This document shows, piece by piece, positions 1 to 7,929 of a stretch of 64,000 nt of DNA. Under the pieces are notes generated by a model. The model was given only the letters and a program-made list of their open reading frames with translations. It was not told the DNA's origin and searched no databases. The position numbers and the translations under genes were made by a program. Origin of the DNA: Parapedobacter tibetensis (GTDB taxonomy: Bacteria; Bacteroidota; Bacteroidia; Sphingobacteriales; Sphingobacteriaceae); NCBI RefSeq assembly GCF_024643205.1, contig NZ_JAMKQJ010000001.1, positions 124,001-188,000 on the forward strand, in the 5' to 3' direction. Numbering within the stretch: the stretch's first letter is position 1; every line of letters starts with the position of its first letter.

Positions 1-151
1 TGATGCCATATTTAACCAGTTGTATCTGCGTGCCTTCTCCGCAGTCAATCAGATACAATTGCTCATTGAGGTTGATTAATTGTGAAGTTGGGTGACGTCC
101 ATATATTGGTGTGGCTGAGCTGCATCCTAATATCAGTACTTCAAACTTCAT
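1..151 (-). CDS. rnz: Ribonuclease Z, N-terminal part (cut by window edge)
   Basis: Only the first 50 codons lie in the window. They read as the start of the tRNA 3'-processing endonuclease RNase Z of the metallo-beta-lactamase fold: LGCSSATP near residue 8 and DCGEGTQ at residues 36-42 are typical of its first strands. The zinc-binding HxHxDH motif would lie outside the window. The ATG (149-151) overlaps the TGA of the STAS gene as ATGA, so the two are probably translationally coupled at the end of a purC-STAS-rnz operon. The family call is firm; completeness cannot be judged. Confidence 0.9.
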   Translation of the reverse strand, partial: MKFEVLILGCSSATPIYGRHPTSQLINLNEQLYLIDCGEGTQIQLVKYGI

Positions 152-531
152 CCTTCTTCTACAGCGCCTCTCATTTCCTTTTCCAGTTCTTTCATGAATA
201 TCAAATCTTCAGCTTTAGACATCTTAGATGCCAATGTGAGAACGCCATCCAGTTTACACATGGAAATAAGGCCTCTTATCTGTTCGTTGGCACCTACCAA
301 TACAAACACCCCACCTGCCGCCTTGCATAGTCGATGCGCCAACAGGACAGTGCGCAGCCCTGAAGAGTCCGCTTCCTGCACGTGAGATAAATCAAGCAAG
401 ATATTGCTTTGCCCTCCTGTATTTCGCAACAGGAACTCGGCCTTAATTTTGGGCGCATTATCTCCATCTAATATCTCCACATGGGGTTGGATGGCTACGT
501 ATTTTTCATGCTTATCTACGGTGAACTTCAT
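148..531 (-). CDS. STAS-domain protein (anti-sigma factor antagonist type)
   Basis: A 127-residue single-domain protein of the SpoIIAA/STAS fold. The stretch ILLDLSHVQEADSSGL (about residues 44-59) carries the DSSGL signature in which a serine is phosphorylated in classical anti-anti-sigma factors. No partner anti-sigma kinase is encoded nearby, so its target is unknown. It starts 25 bases after purC stops and overlaps the rnz start codon by 4 bases. From what I know of Bacteroidetes, a STAS gene next to rnz is a common arrangement. A cytosolic regulatory role by protein-protein contact is inferred. Confidence 0.85.
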   Translation of the reverse strand: MKFTVDKHEKYVAIQPHVEILDGDNAPKIKAEFLLRNTGGQSNILLDLSHVQEADSSGLRTVLLAHRLCKAAGGVFVLVGANEQIRGLISMCKLDGVLTLASKMSKAEDLIFMKELEKEMRGAVEEG

Positions 532-556
532 GACGTTAATTTTTTCGTTGAACGAT

Positions 557-1507
557 TCAATTCGTGATTTCCAACAGGGCAGTTGTTATATGACTGGATA
601 CCTGTTCCAACCTATCTGCACCATCGGGGTATATAAATTGCTCTCCCGTGATATGTTCAAATAGCTCGATGTACCGTTCAGAAATCGAAGATACGATTTC
701 ATTCGTCATTTCAGGAACTTCTTGGCCATCTTTTCCTTGAAATCCGTTTTCGATTAACCATTTACGTACAAATTCTTTCGATAATTGCCGCTGAGGTTTA
801 CTTTCTTTTTGCAACATATCATAGCTATCTGCATAGAAATAACGGGAAGAATCGGGTGTATGGATTTCATCGATCAGCACTATTTCCCCATCCAACTTAC
901 CGAATTCATATTTGGTGTCTACCAATATCAAACCTCGCTCGGCTGCTAAGCTGGTACCCCGACTGAACAAAGCTTTGGTATAAGCCTCCAGCTGCAGGTA
1001 ATCAGCCTCCGAAACGATGCCTTGTTTCAGGATATCGGCCCGTGAGATATCTTCATCATGTCCCACGGCAGCCTTTGTGGTAGGTGTAATGATTGGTTCA
1101 GGCAAACGATCATCTTCATGAAGGCCATCAGGGAGCGCTTCCCCACAGATTTGACGTTTACCCGCATTATACTCACGCCAAGCGTGCCCTGAGAGGTAGC
1201 CACGGATAACCATTTCCACCTTAAACGGTTGGCACAAATGGCCGATGGTCACACAAGGGTCTGGTACATCAATCACCCAATTGGGCACAATATCCTGGGT
1301 GGCTTTCAAAAACTTTGCAGCAATTTGGTTGAGCACTTGTCCCTTGCATGGAATGGCGCGCGGAAGTACAACGTCAAATGCAGAAATCCGGTCTGTTGCC
1401 ACCATGGCGAGGTATTTATTTGCAATCGTATACACATCGCGCACTTTGCCCCTGTAAAAAGCTGTTTGGTCTTCAAAATTGAAGTTCGTTTCTTTTAAGG
1501 TATTCAT
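557..1507 (-). CDS. purC: Phosphoribosylaminoimidazole-succinocarboxamide synthase (SAICAR synthase)
   Basis: A 316-residue protein that joins CAIR and aspartate with ATP in purine biosynthesis. The N-terminal YRGKVRDVYTI matches the nucleotide-binding start of PurC. The central LVDTKYEFG and EIVLIDEIHTPDSSRYF are the two classical PurC signatures. At 316 residues it is of the longer type (about 300) rather than the 240-residue E. coli type. It is the first gene of the purC-STAS-rnz run, 186 bases downstream of phoH across a repeat-filled gap. The other purine gene in the window, purQ, lies near 21 kb and is not linked. Confidence 0.97.
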   Translation of the reverse strand: MNTLKETNFNFEDQTAFYRGKVRDVYTIANKYLAMVATDRISAFDVVLPRAIPCKGQVLNQIAAKFLKATQDIVPNWVIDVPDPCVTIGHLCQPFKVEMVIRGYLSGHAWREYNAGKRQICGEALPDGLHEDDRLPEPIITPTTKAAVGHDEDISRADILKQGIVSEADYLQLEAYTKALFSRGTSLAAERGLILVDTKYEFGKLDGEIVLIDEIHTPDSSRYFYADSYDMLQKESKPQRQLSKEFVRKWLIENGFQGKDGQEVPEMTNEIVSSISERYIELFEHITGEQFIYPDGADRLEQVSSHITTALLEITN

Positions 1508-1626
1508 GTTCTCTTTTCGGCTGTCAGCTTACAGTCATTAGCAAGAAGCCTCTACTTATCAGTTTTATTCAGCACCCTTTAAAACCGAAGGGCTCATCAA
1601 TGCCAATAATAACAAATGCGACATCA

Positions 1627-1696
1627 ATAATCTAAAATCGTCAATCTAAAATCGTAAATCGTCAATCTAAAATCGTAAATCGTAAATCTAAAATCA
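1627..1696. repeat. Dispersed repeat family A, tandem copies (AATCTAAAATCGTAAATC)
   Basis: About 70 bases built from AATCTAAAATCG units separated by TC or TAAATCGT. Read in the sense of phoH, the repeat begins TTGATTTTAGATTTACGATT, and its TGA is the phoH stop codon. The same 20 bases directly follow the ccmB stop codon at 7756. No coding potential is apparent. Confidence 0.8.
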
Positions 1697-2656
1697 AATG
1701 TCCCCATAAGCTTCCAATATCCGTCTGACTAGCTTATGCCGCACCACATCACCTCCATCGAGGTAAATGATATCTATTCCTTCGATATTTTCCAACAGCT
1801 TGAGCGCTGTATTCAGGCCCGACTGTTGTTTTTTTGGTAAATCTATTTGTGTAACATCGCCGGTAACGATAAATTTTGCCGTAGGACCCATGCGTGTCAA
1901 AAACATTTTCAATTGCATGTCGGTGGCATTTTGTGCCTCATCCAAGATGACAAAACAGTTATCGAGCGTTCGTCCCCGCATAAAGGCAAGGGGGGCCACT
2001 TCTATTGTCCGATTTTCCAGATAGGTCTTCAGTTTTTCAACTGGGATCATATCATCCAATGCATCATAAAGCGGCCTTAGATACGGATCTACTTTCTCCT
2101 TGAGGTCGCCGGGCAAAAAGCCGAGGTTTTCCCCAGCCTCCACAGCAGGTCTTGTGAGAATGATACGCTTCACCTCTTTATTACGCAGTGCCCGGACGGC
2201 CAAGGCCACCGCAGTATAGGTTTTGCCTGTTCCCGCTGGGCCAATGGCAAACAGGATATCGTTCGTCAGGATACTTTCCACGATCCGCCGTTGGTTGGCT
2301 GTGCGTGCCTTTACCACAACGCCGTTGGGGCCAAAAACAATAGGCTCTCCCCCAATGTTCATCGCCACCTTCTCTCCATTTTTGGCTGTATCACCTATGG
2401 CGACTGCAGCACCCAAAATCCTTTCCACATCGTTTGAAGTTAGATTATTGTATTGTTCAACATGTCTGATCATTTTGTCAAAATAGTTCTTGAACAAACT
2501 AATCTCCTGTCCATCTCCCAATACTTTCACCTCATTGCCCCTGGCAACGATTTTCAATTTTGGAAATTGCTTTTTGAACATTTCGAAATGTTCATTTCGT
2601 GCCCCCCACAAGACGGCAGGGCTTACATATTCCAATGTAATGTTTAATTCGCTCAA
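1694..2656 (-). CDS. phoH: PhoH-like ATPase
   Basis: A 320-residue cytosolic P-loop NTPase of the PhoH family, related to the helicase-like half of RNA-associated ATPases and linked in other bacteria to RNA metabolism or stress. Walker A is GPAGTGKT at residues 139-146 and Walker B is FVILDEAQN at about 231-239; the N-terminal KH-like part carries KLKIVARGNEVKVLGD. The start is TTG (2654-2656): an in-frame stop lies three codons upstream, no ATG is available before residue 27, and the first residues SELNITLE match the usual family N-terminus. A TATCTTTG promoter lies 55 bases upstream. Its stop codon is embedded in repeat family A. Confidence 0.93.
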   Translation of the reverse strand: MSELNITLEYVSPAVLWGARNEHFEMFKKQFPKLKIVARGNEVKVLGDGQEISLFKNYFDKMIRHVEQYNNLTSNDVERILGAAVAIGDTAKNGEKVAMNIGGEPIVFGPNGVVVKARTANQRRIVESILTNDILFAIGPAGTGKTYTAVALAVRALRNKEVKRIILTRPAVEAGENLGFLPGDLKEKVDPYLRPLYDALDDMIPVEKLKTYLENRTIEVAPLAFMRGRTLDNCFVILDEAQNATDMQLKMFLTRMGPTAKFIVTGDVTQIDLPKKQQSGLNTALKLLENIEGIDIIYLDGGDVVRHKLVRRILEAYGDI

Positions 2657-2710
2657 ATTCTTTTACTATTAATTTTGCTGTAAGCTATATGCGCCCAAAC
2701 CTTTTGCCAT

Positions 2711-2718
2711 CAAAGATA
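2711..2718 (-). promoter_or_regulatory. -7 box TATCTTTG upstream of phoH
   Basis: On the minus strand TATCTTTG matches the Bacteroidetes -7 consensus TAnnTTTG exactly, about 55 bases before the phoH start. No convincing -33 TTG is visible at the usual distance. Confidence 0.6.
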
Positions 2719-2818
2719 GGTATAAATTGGCATTCGTATAATCGAAATAAAAAATCATATTTTGGCTGTTCTGTTGCCCAGAGCGAACGTTACGTCATTA
2801 CATCGTTATGCGCTTTGC

Positions 2819-2963
2819 GGGTGCAATTCAAATTGTCGCATCGGATACGATCAACTTTGACGTCTTTGCGAGGTTGGGTAGGGTTGCGTGAGCCGACCAC
2901 GAAGCAGCTCCTGCACCCCGCTCGGGTTCGCAATGACGGTAAGCGACAATTTGAATTGCACCC
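2819..2963. repeat. Nested palindromic element of about 145 bases
   Basis: The outer arms GGGTGCAATTCAAATTGTCG (from 2819) and its complement (ending 2963) form a perfect 21-base inverted repeat. Inside, CGTCTTTGCG (2861-2870) faces CGCAATGACG (2929-2938) with one mismatch. The CGTCATTGCGAGG type of core occurs again near 8975. It resembles the CGTCATTGCGAG palindromes known from many bacterial intergenic regions; relation to a transposase is unknown. Confidence 0.75.
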
Positions 2964-3088
2964 CACTTTGCTAATCTCAAAATTTCGCATTATACTTGCT
3001 GTAGAAGACATCAATGGTACGATTATGGTTAAAGCCATGTGGTAGAACAAGCCGACATAACTATTGGATACTTACGAATTGCGAATAA

Positions 3089-3119
3089 TTGCATATAAAA
3101 GCAAGTTTATCTAAGTTTG
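3089..3119 (+). promoter_or_regulatory. Promoter module, copy 1 (TTG, 20 bases, TAAGTTTG)
   Basis: TTG (3089-3091) and TAAGTTTG (3112-3119) are spaced like the Bacteroidetes -33/-7 pair. The intervening CATATAAAAGCAAGTTTATC is nearly identical to copies at 32551 and 39780, so more than the two boxes is conserved. Confidence 0.6.
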
Positions 3120-3266
3120 CACCAATTCTCCTAGTGGTTTTCATCAATGGAAATTTGGAGGTGTATACATTTCTTTACAGGCGGCATCAACGCGTACTTG
3201 ATTGCCAAATGAAAGTGACCGTTTATTTATTGGCAGGGAATATCGAAATTAAGCAGCAACGCTGGT

Positions 3267-4046
3267 ATGGGCATCATCACCTTAACGACTGATTTAGGAC
3301 ATAAGGATTTTTACCAAGCGGCCCTCAAAGGCAGCATCATCAGCCAATTCCCTGCCGTGCAGTTGGTGGATATCTCCCATGATATCCCTCCTTTTGATAT
3401 CCAATATGCTGCCTATGTGCTCAAAAACGCGTATACTTATTTCCCAGCGAAGACTGTGCATTTGATTGGTATTGATTCGGTTTTCGATGAAGAAGCCCGC
3501 TATCTTGCGCTCCGGTATAACAACCACTTCTTCGTGGGGGCGGATAACGGCATCTTTTCCTTGGTGTTAGATGGGGCGCCGCAGGAAATTGTCGAGCTAA
3601 ACATCATCCAAGATTTGAAATACCTCCATTTCCCACTTACCGACATTTTCAGTAAAGCCGCATGTCATTTGGCCAAGGGGGGCAAGCTCACGGAAATAGG
3701 CGACCCTGTGGATTCAGTAGTGGACCGCACATTGGTACAACCCGTCGTGGAGAAAGATAGTTTGAGGGGCAGCGTAGTCTTCATCGATTCGTTTGGCAAT
3801 GTGATCAGCAACATCAGCAAGGAGCTGTTCAACAAGATACAACGCGGACGGAATTTTGTCCTGTATTTCAGGCGCAATGAAACCATTGACCAAATGAGCT
3901 GGCATTACAATGAGGTGCCTGAAGGCGAAAAGCTTTGCCTATTTGGCATCAGTAATTACTTGGAAATTGCCATCAATAAAGGGAATGCCAGTGGACTATT
4001 GGGGCTCAACAAGGGAGATATCATCCGCGTGGAATTCGGGAAATAA
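3267..4046 (+). CDS. SAM hydroxide adenosyltransferase family protein (DUF62)
   Basis: A 259-residue protein of the family that hydrolyses S-adenosylmethionine to adenosine and methionine, related to fluorinases. TLTTDLGHKDFY at residues 5-16 holds the family's Asp-rich SAM site. VDISHDIPPFDI near residue 35 and FVGADNGIFSL near residue 89 are further signatures, and GSVVFIDSFGNVISNI marks the C-terminal domain. Length and domain order are normal. The physiological role in Bacteroidetes is not settled. It stands alone 32 bases ahead of the next gene and is preceded by an unusually long leader if the 3089 promoter is used. Confidence 0.9.
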   Translation: MGIITLTTDLGHKDFYQAALKGSIISQFPAVQLVDISHDIPPFDIQYAAYVLKNAYTYFPAKTVHLIGIDSVFDEEARYLALRYNNHFFVGADNGIFSLVLDGAPQEIVELNIIQDLKYLHFPLTDIFSKAACHLAKGGKLTEIGDPVDSVVDRTLVQPVVEKDSLRGSVVFIDSFGNVISNISKELFNKIQRGRNFVLYFRRNETIDQMSWHYNEVPEGEKLCLFGISNYLEIAINKGNASGLLGLNKGDIIRVEFGK

Positions 4047-4078
4047 GGGATTGGTCTGTTTTTTGAAAGGGATACCGA

Positions 4079-4645
4079 ATGTTATTTCATAAGACTTTAA
4101 ATCTGATATATAACTATATGTTGAACGTTGCATTAGCATGTTGCATCCTCACGTTTTCCTTTACCGGATCCTTCGCTCAGCAGGAGACACAAGACACATC
4201 AAGCTATGAAAGCCAGCGCCAGAAGGTGAATGAGCTATTGGTTCAGCGGAGTGCCCGATTTGGCCAATTTGATGAAAGCCTCAAGCAACGCACCGGCATC
4301 TTCGGGCTCAAAACGAAAAAAGACATGCAGGCTTCCATCGATATTCTGAAACAAATCGTATTGACGGACAATGACATTTTCCGTGAAACGAAATTGCTGC
4401 TTGACTATAAAGACTTTGAAAAATCCCAAATTGTAGAACAGGCTTCTGAGTTCGATGGGCGTATCAATGGCTACATCAAAACCATTAGTAAACTACAACG
4501 CGAACAGGAACAGCGCCGACAAGAAATACAATCCTTGCAAAACACCAATCGAATATATTCGGGACTATTGATTTTGGCTTTATTTGGCTTTGTCATCGCC
4601 GTGGTACTTTTCGCGATCCAACGTCAAAAATTGACGAAAGTGTGA
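4079..4645 (+). CDS. Secreted or membrane-anchored coiled-coil protein, unknown function
   Basis: A 188-residue protein I do not recognise as a named family. It has an N-terminal hydrophobic segment ending TFSFTGSFAQQ, which looks like a signal peptide cleaved near residue 34. A charged helical middle follows (RINGYIKTISKLQREQEQRR), predicted coiled coil. A C-terminal membrane helix, LLILALFGFVIAVVLFAIQ, is followed by basic residues. This layout suggests an envelope protein with its helical part in the periplasm. A shorter start at Met14 (4118) is possible. It lies 55 bases before the ABC exporter and may share its transcript. Confidence 0.75.
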   Translation: MLFHKTLNLIYNYMLNVALACCILTFSFTGSFAQQETQDTSSYESQRQKVNELLVQRSARFGQFDESLKQRTGIFGLKTKKDMQASIDILKQIVLTDNDIFRETKLLLDYKDFEKSQIVEQASEFDGRINGYIKTISKLQREQEQRRQEIQSLQNTNRIYSGLLILALFGFVIAVVLFAIQRQKLTKV

Positions 4646-4700
4646 TATGTGCTAGTGTTATTGTCTATACTTTTGCCCCTATAAATTTTAGTTATAGGAC

Positions 4701-6527
4701 ATGGCAAGAGCAAGGTTAAATAGTGGGGACGCGCCACCTGAGGACCTACCGAAACCCAAATTGAATAAGGCTACATTACGGAAAGCTGCTAGGTTATTGG
4801 CTTATCTAAGGCCCTACCGAGCAAAGTTTATCGTGGGTATGGTCTTTCTGTTTTTGTCAAGCCTTACAGCGCTTACCTTTCCCGCCCTACTGGGGGGAAT
4901 GATTGATGCCGCGCAGGGCAAACAGAGTTATGCATGGATTCCGGCTGATATTCGTAGCATTGGTGTCATCGCATTCATTATCCTATTTGCCCAATCATTT
5001 GTGTCATTTTTCCGGATACGCTTGTTTGTGGAGGTGGCCGAAAAATCCCTGGCCGATATCCGTCGCGACTCCTACTACAAACTGATTACACTGCCACTCG
5101 ATTTTTTCGCCAATCGCCGGGTGGGCGAGCTCAACAGCCGGCTGTCGGCTGATTTGTCACAAATCCAGGACACGATGACGACCACGCTTGCTGAAATCAT
5201 CAGGCAGGTTCTCTTCCTCACCGGTGGTGTATGCTTATTATTCGTCGTATCTGGAAAACTCACCTTACTCAACCTAAGTATACTACCCATTTTGGTGGTG
5301 ACTGCGGTTGTATTCGGCAGATTCATCCGAAAACTGTCTCGGCAGGCACAGGATAAATTGGCCGAATCCAATACCGTAGTACAAGAGACGCTGCAAGGCA
5401 TCAGTAATGTGAAGGCCTTTGTCAATGAAGCCTATGAGGCCGCCCGTTATGCTAAGGTATTACAATCCGTGATCAAAATTGCTGTCAAAGGCGCCACATT
5501 CCGCGGTATTTTCGCCTCGTTCATCATCTTCTGCCTCTTTGGTGCGGTGGTCGCCGTCATTTGGTATGGCTCGGCACTGGTGGCCTTAGGTGAGATTTCT
5601 GTAGGCGACCTAACCACCTATATCCTCTATTCCATATTCGTGGCAGGCTCCATGGGCAGTTTCCCTGAATTATATGCCAATATCCAGAAAGCAATAGGCG
5701 CTAGCGAACGGGTCATGGAAATCATGGATGAACAACAGGAAGATATAGGCCTACTGCAGGAGGAAAAGATTATTAAGCATCGTATCGACGGAAATGTCGC
5801 ATTTGATGACGTCACATTTGCCTACCCTTCCCGTAAGGAAATCACTGTGCTGAAAAACATTTCGTTCGAAGCACGTGCTGGCGAAAAAATTGCCCTCATA
5901 GGGCCCAGTGGAACAGGTAAATCCACCATCGCCGCCTTAGTACTGCAATTCTACAAACCTGATCGCGGCCGTATTCTTTTCGATGGTCAGGAGGCCAATA
6001 GTTACCCGCTGACTGACATCCGTAATCAGGTGGCCATCGTACCACAGGATGTGCTGTTGTTTGGGGGAACCATCCGCGAAAACATTGCTTATGGTAGGTT
6101 GTCTGCCGATGCTGGAGAAATCATCACCGCAGCCGAACGTGCCAATGCACATGATTTCATCATGGCTTTTCCAGAAGGATATGACACCATGGTGGGTGAG
6201 CGTGGTGTGAAATTGTCCGGCGGCCAACGCCAACGTATTGCCATTGCAAGGGCCCTGCTCAAGGATCCTGCCATCCTCATCCTCGATGAAGCTACATCCT
6301 CATTGGATTCTGAATCGGAACGTCAAGTACAGCAAGCTTTGGAAGAGTTGATGAAAAACCGGACTTCCATCATCATTGCACACCGACTATCCACCATCCG
6401 CCAAGCCGACCAGATTGTCGTGGTTGAATCCGGACAGGTAGTCGCTTCAGGAACACATGAGGAACTCATGGATAAAGGTGAGGGGTTGTATCATCATTTG
6501 TATAAACTTCAATTAGTTGATAAATAA
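4701..6527 (+). CDS. ABC exporter, MsbA/multidrug type, fused membrane and ATPase domains
   Basis: A 608-residue half-transporter expected to work as a homodimer in the inner membrane. Residues about 40-330 form the six-helix type I exporter domain. The C-terminal ATPase has Walker A GPSGTGKST at about residue 400, a Q-loop in VAIVPQDVLLFGG, the signature LSGGQRQRIAIARAL near 504, Walker B ILILDEATSSLDSESE and the switch histidine in IIIAHRLSTI. All catalytic residues are present. Substrate cannot be deduced; lipid or drug export is typical. Bacteroidetes genomes carry several such paralogs, so I do not assign msbA. Confidence 0.93.
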   Translation: MARARLNSGDAPPEDLPKPKLNKATLRKAARLLAYLRPYRAKFIVGMVFLFLSSLTALTFPALLGGMIDAAQGKQSYAWIPADIRSIGVIAFIILFAQSFVSFFRIRLFVEVAEKSLADIRRDSYYKLITLPLDFFANRRVGELNSRLSADLSQIQDTMTTTLAEIIRQVLFLTGGVCLLFVVSGKLTLLNLSILPILVVTAVVFGRFIRKLSRQAQDKLAESNTVVQETLQGISNVKAFVNEAYEAARYAKVLQSVIKIAVKGATFRGIFASFIIFCLFGAVVAVIWYGSALVALGEISVGDLTTYILYSIFVAGSMGSFPELYANIQKAIGASERVMEIMDEQQEDIGLLQEEKIIKHRIDGNVAFDDVTFAYPSRKEITVLKNISFEARAGEKIALIGPSGTGKSTIAALVLQFYKPDRGRILFDGQEANSYPLTDIRNQVAIVPQDVLLFGGTIRENIAYGRLSADAGEIITAAERANAHDFIMAFPEGYDTMVGERGVKLSGGQRQRIAIARALLKDPAILILDEATSSLDSESERQVQQALEELMKNRTSIIIAHRLSTIRQADQIVVVESGQVVASGTHEELMDKGEGLYHHLYKLQLVDK

Positions 6528-6648
6528 GGAAGGGTTAAATTACTACCTTAAGTAAATCACTTCCAGCAAACATTTTCCATCGTCTATTGTTCTCTACATA
6601 ATGGAAACGAAGAAAAAGAAGCATAAAAAAACTAAAAGGGACAATACG

Positions 6649-7023
6649 ATGAATACGAAAAACAATATCGTTGCTTTTGCTTTGGTAGGACTTGCAGCTG
6701 GCACAATTGCTTGGTTGTTAATGGGTACAAAGGATGGCAGGAAACAATTGAACCGTGCTGGTGATGGTTTACGTCATCTCTCCGAAACCATTAGAAACAA
6801 CACCAAAAAGGGTGTTAAAAAAGCTTCGGAACTTGCCAACAGGGCAGCTAAAGAAATCGACGAATTACGTGCCCAGGCAAAAAGCACTGGTAAAACCGCC
6901 ATCAATAAAGCAGACCAAGCAGCCAAAAAAGCTGTTAACAACGCGAATCAAGCTACTAAAGAGACTGCTAACAAGGTAGATAGTGCCATCAAAACCGCCA
7001 GACGTAAAGCCCAGAAGGTTTAA
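6649..7023 (+). CDS. YtxH-like small membrane protein with Lys/Ala-rich helical tail
   Basis: About 124 residues: one N-terminal membrane helix (FALVGLAAGTIAWLLMG) followed by TKDGRKQLNRAGDGL, typical of YtxH/gas-vesicle-like stress proteins. A long alanine- and lysine-rich tail rich in NKADQAAKKAVNNANQ-like repeats is reminiscent of LEA or histone-H1-like proteins. I prefer the ATG at 6649, because an AAAAGGGAC purine stretch lies just upstream and the shorter form places the helix at the N-terminus as usual. An in-frame ATG at 6601 would add 16 mostly basic residues. Role, possibly stress protection, is inferred only. Confidence 0.75.
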   Translation: MNTKNNIVAFALVGLAAGTIAWLLMGTKDGRKQLNRAGDGLRHLSETIRNNTKKGVKKASELANRAAKEIDELRAQAKSTGKTAINKADQAAKKAVNNANQATKETANKVDSAIKTARRKAQKV

Positions 7024-7082
7024 AACGGAATCATACTGCTTTCGTTCAGCAAAAACGTTCGCCCGCAATAAGGTATGAATCG

Positions 7083-7090
7083 TATCTTTG
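7083..7090 (+). promoter_or_regulatory. -7 box TATCTTTG just before ccmB
   Basis: An exact TAnnTTTG match lying 5 bases before the ATG at 7096. Transcription would begin at or next to that codon, which argues against the in-frame ATG at 7075 and suggests a very short or absent leader. Confidence 0.6.
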
Positions 7091-7095
7091 CGGCG

Positions 7096-7755
7096 ATGAG
7101 TTTGCTGAAAGAGGTTAAATCCCTCATCCGTAAAGACATGGTGCTTGAGTGGCGGTCGAAATACGCCCTCAATGGCATACTGCTCTATGTGGTGTCTACG
7201 GTATTTGTATGCTACCAAGCGTTTAAATCGGTGGATCCCGCTATGTGGAATGCGTTGTTTTGGATTATCATGTTGTTTGCCTCGGTCAATGCCATCAACA
7301 AGAGCTTTGTCCAAGAAAATCAGGGTAGGCAGTTATATTATTATTCCATAGCGAGCGCAAAGGCCGTAATCCTGGCCAAGATTATTTACAATATGCTTAT
7401 CATGCTGTTGCTATCGGCAATAGCATTTTTTGTATACTCCGTCATTTTCCGCAACCCCGTGGGCGATCCGATGCTTTATTTAGCTGCGGTGATATTAGGC
7501 AGTATCGGTTTTGCTTGTGTGTTTACCATGGTCTCGGGAATCAGCGCCAAAGCGGGCAACAACAGCACCTTAATGGCCATTCTCAGCTTCCCTATTATCA
7601 TTCCATTGCTCCTTGTACTCATCAAGCTTTCCAAGAATGCGATGGACGGGTTGGAACGTAGCGTCAGTTATGACGAAATGATGGTATTGGCGGCCATCAA
7701 TATCATAACTGTTGCTATTTCTTTATTGTTATTTCCTTACCTTTGGAGAGACTAG
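7096..7755 (+). CDS. ccmB: Heme exporter subunit CcmB
   Basis: A 219-residue inner-membrane protein with six predicted helices, the permease-type subunit of cytochrome c maturation system I. The N-terminal KEVKSLIRKDMVLEWRSKYALNG and the later VNAINKSFVQENQGRQLYYY are CcmB family hallmarks. The start at 7096 is chosen because the promoter -7 box sits inside the longer reading. The ATPase partner CcmA and the CcmE/F/H proteins are absent from the window. Repeat family A begins right after the TAG. ccmC follows 174 bases later across composite repeats. Confidence 0.9.
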   Translation: MSLLKEVKSLIRKDMVLEWRSKYALNGILLYVVSTVFVCYQAFKSVDPAMWNALFWIIMLFASVNAINKSFVQENQGRQLYYYSIASAKAVILAKIIYNMLIMLLLSAIAFFVYSVIFRNPVGDPMLYLAAVILGSIGFACVFTMVSGISAKAGNNSTLMAILSFPIIIPLLLVLIKLSKNAMDGLERSVSYDEMMVLAAINIITVAISLLLFPYLWRD

Positions 7756-7920
7756 TTGATTTTAGATTTACGATTTTAGATTTTAGATTAATTGAACACT
7801 GATGACGCAGATTGAGCCGATACGCACAAATATTAAACATATGCACAATAAACTCAAAATGTGCCTTATTAGCCCAGTTTGATAGCTAATACCAAGTATC
7901 TCATATCTAACGTCTCATAA
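7756..7920. repeat. Composite of repeat families A, C and B between ccmB and ccmC
   Basis: 7756-7790 is family A (TTGATTTTAGATTTACGATT), beginning at the base after the ccmB stop codon. 7791-7831 is family C (GAACACTGATGACGCAGATT). 7897-7920 is family B (TCTCATATCTAACGTCTCAT), ending 10 bases before the ccmC start. The part between C and B shows nothing recognisable. Confidence 0.7.
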
Positions 7921-7929
7921 TATAAAACA

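Larger units (their letters stand above)
2657..3266. other. 610-base gene-free region between phoH and the SAM-hydrolase gene
   Basis: This divergent region holds the phoH -7 box (2711-2718), a nested palindromic element (2819-2963), and a plus-strand promoter module (3089-3119) 148 bases before the next gene. The open frames in it have no family resemblance and cross the palindrome, so I treat them as chance. Between 3120 and 3266 I see nothing beyond an untranslated leader. Confidence 0.6.

Noticed and set aside
1627..1696. CRISPR array
   Set aside because: The repeats are short, abut each other irregularly, and the between-repeat parts are themselves repeat words; no unique spacers of even length and no cas genes.
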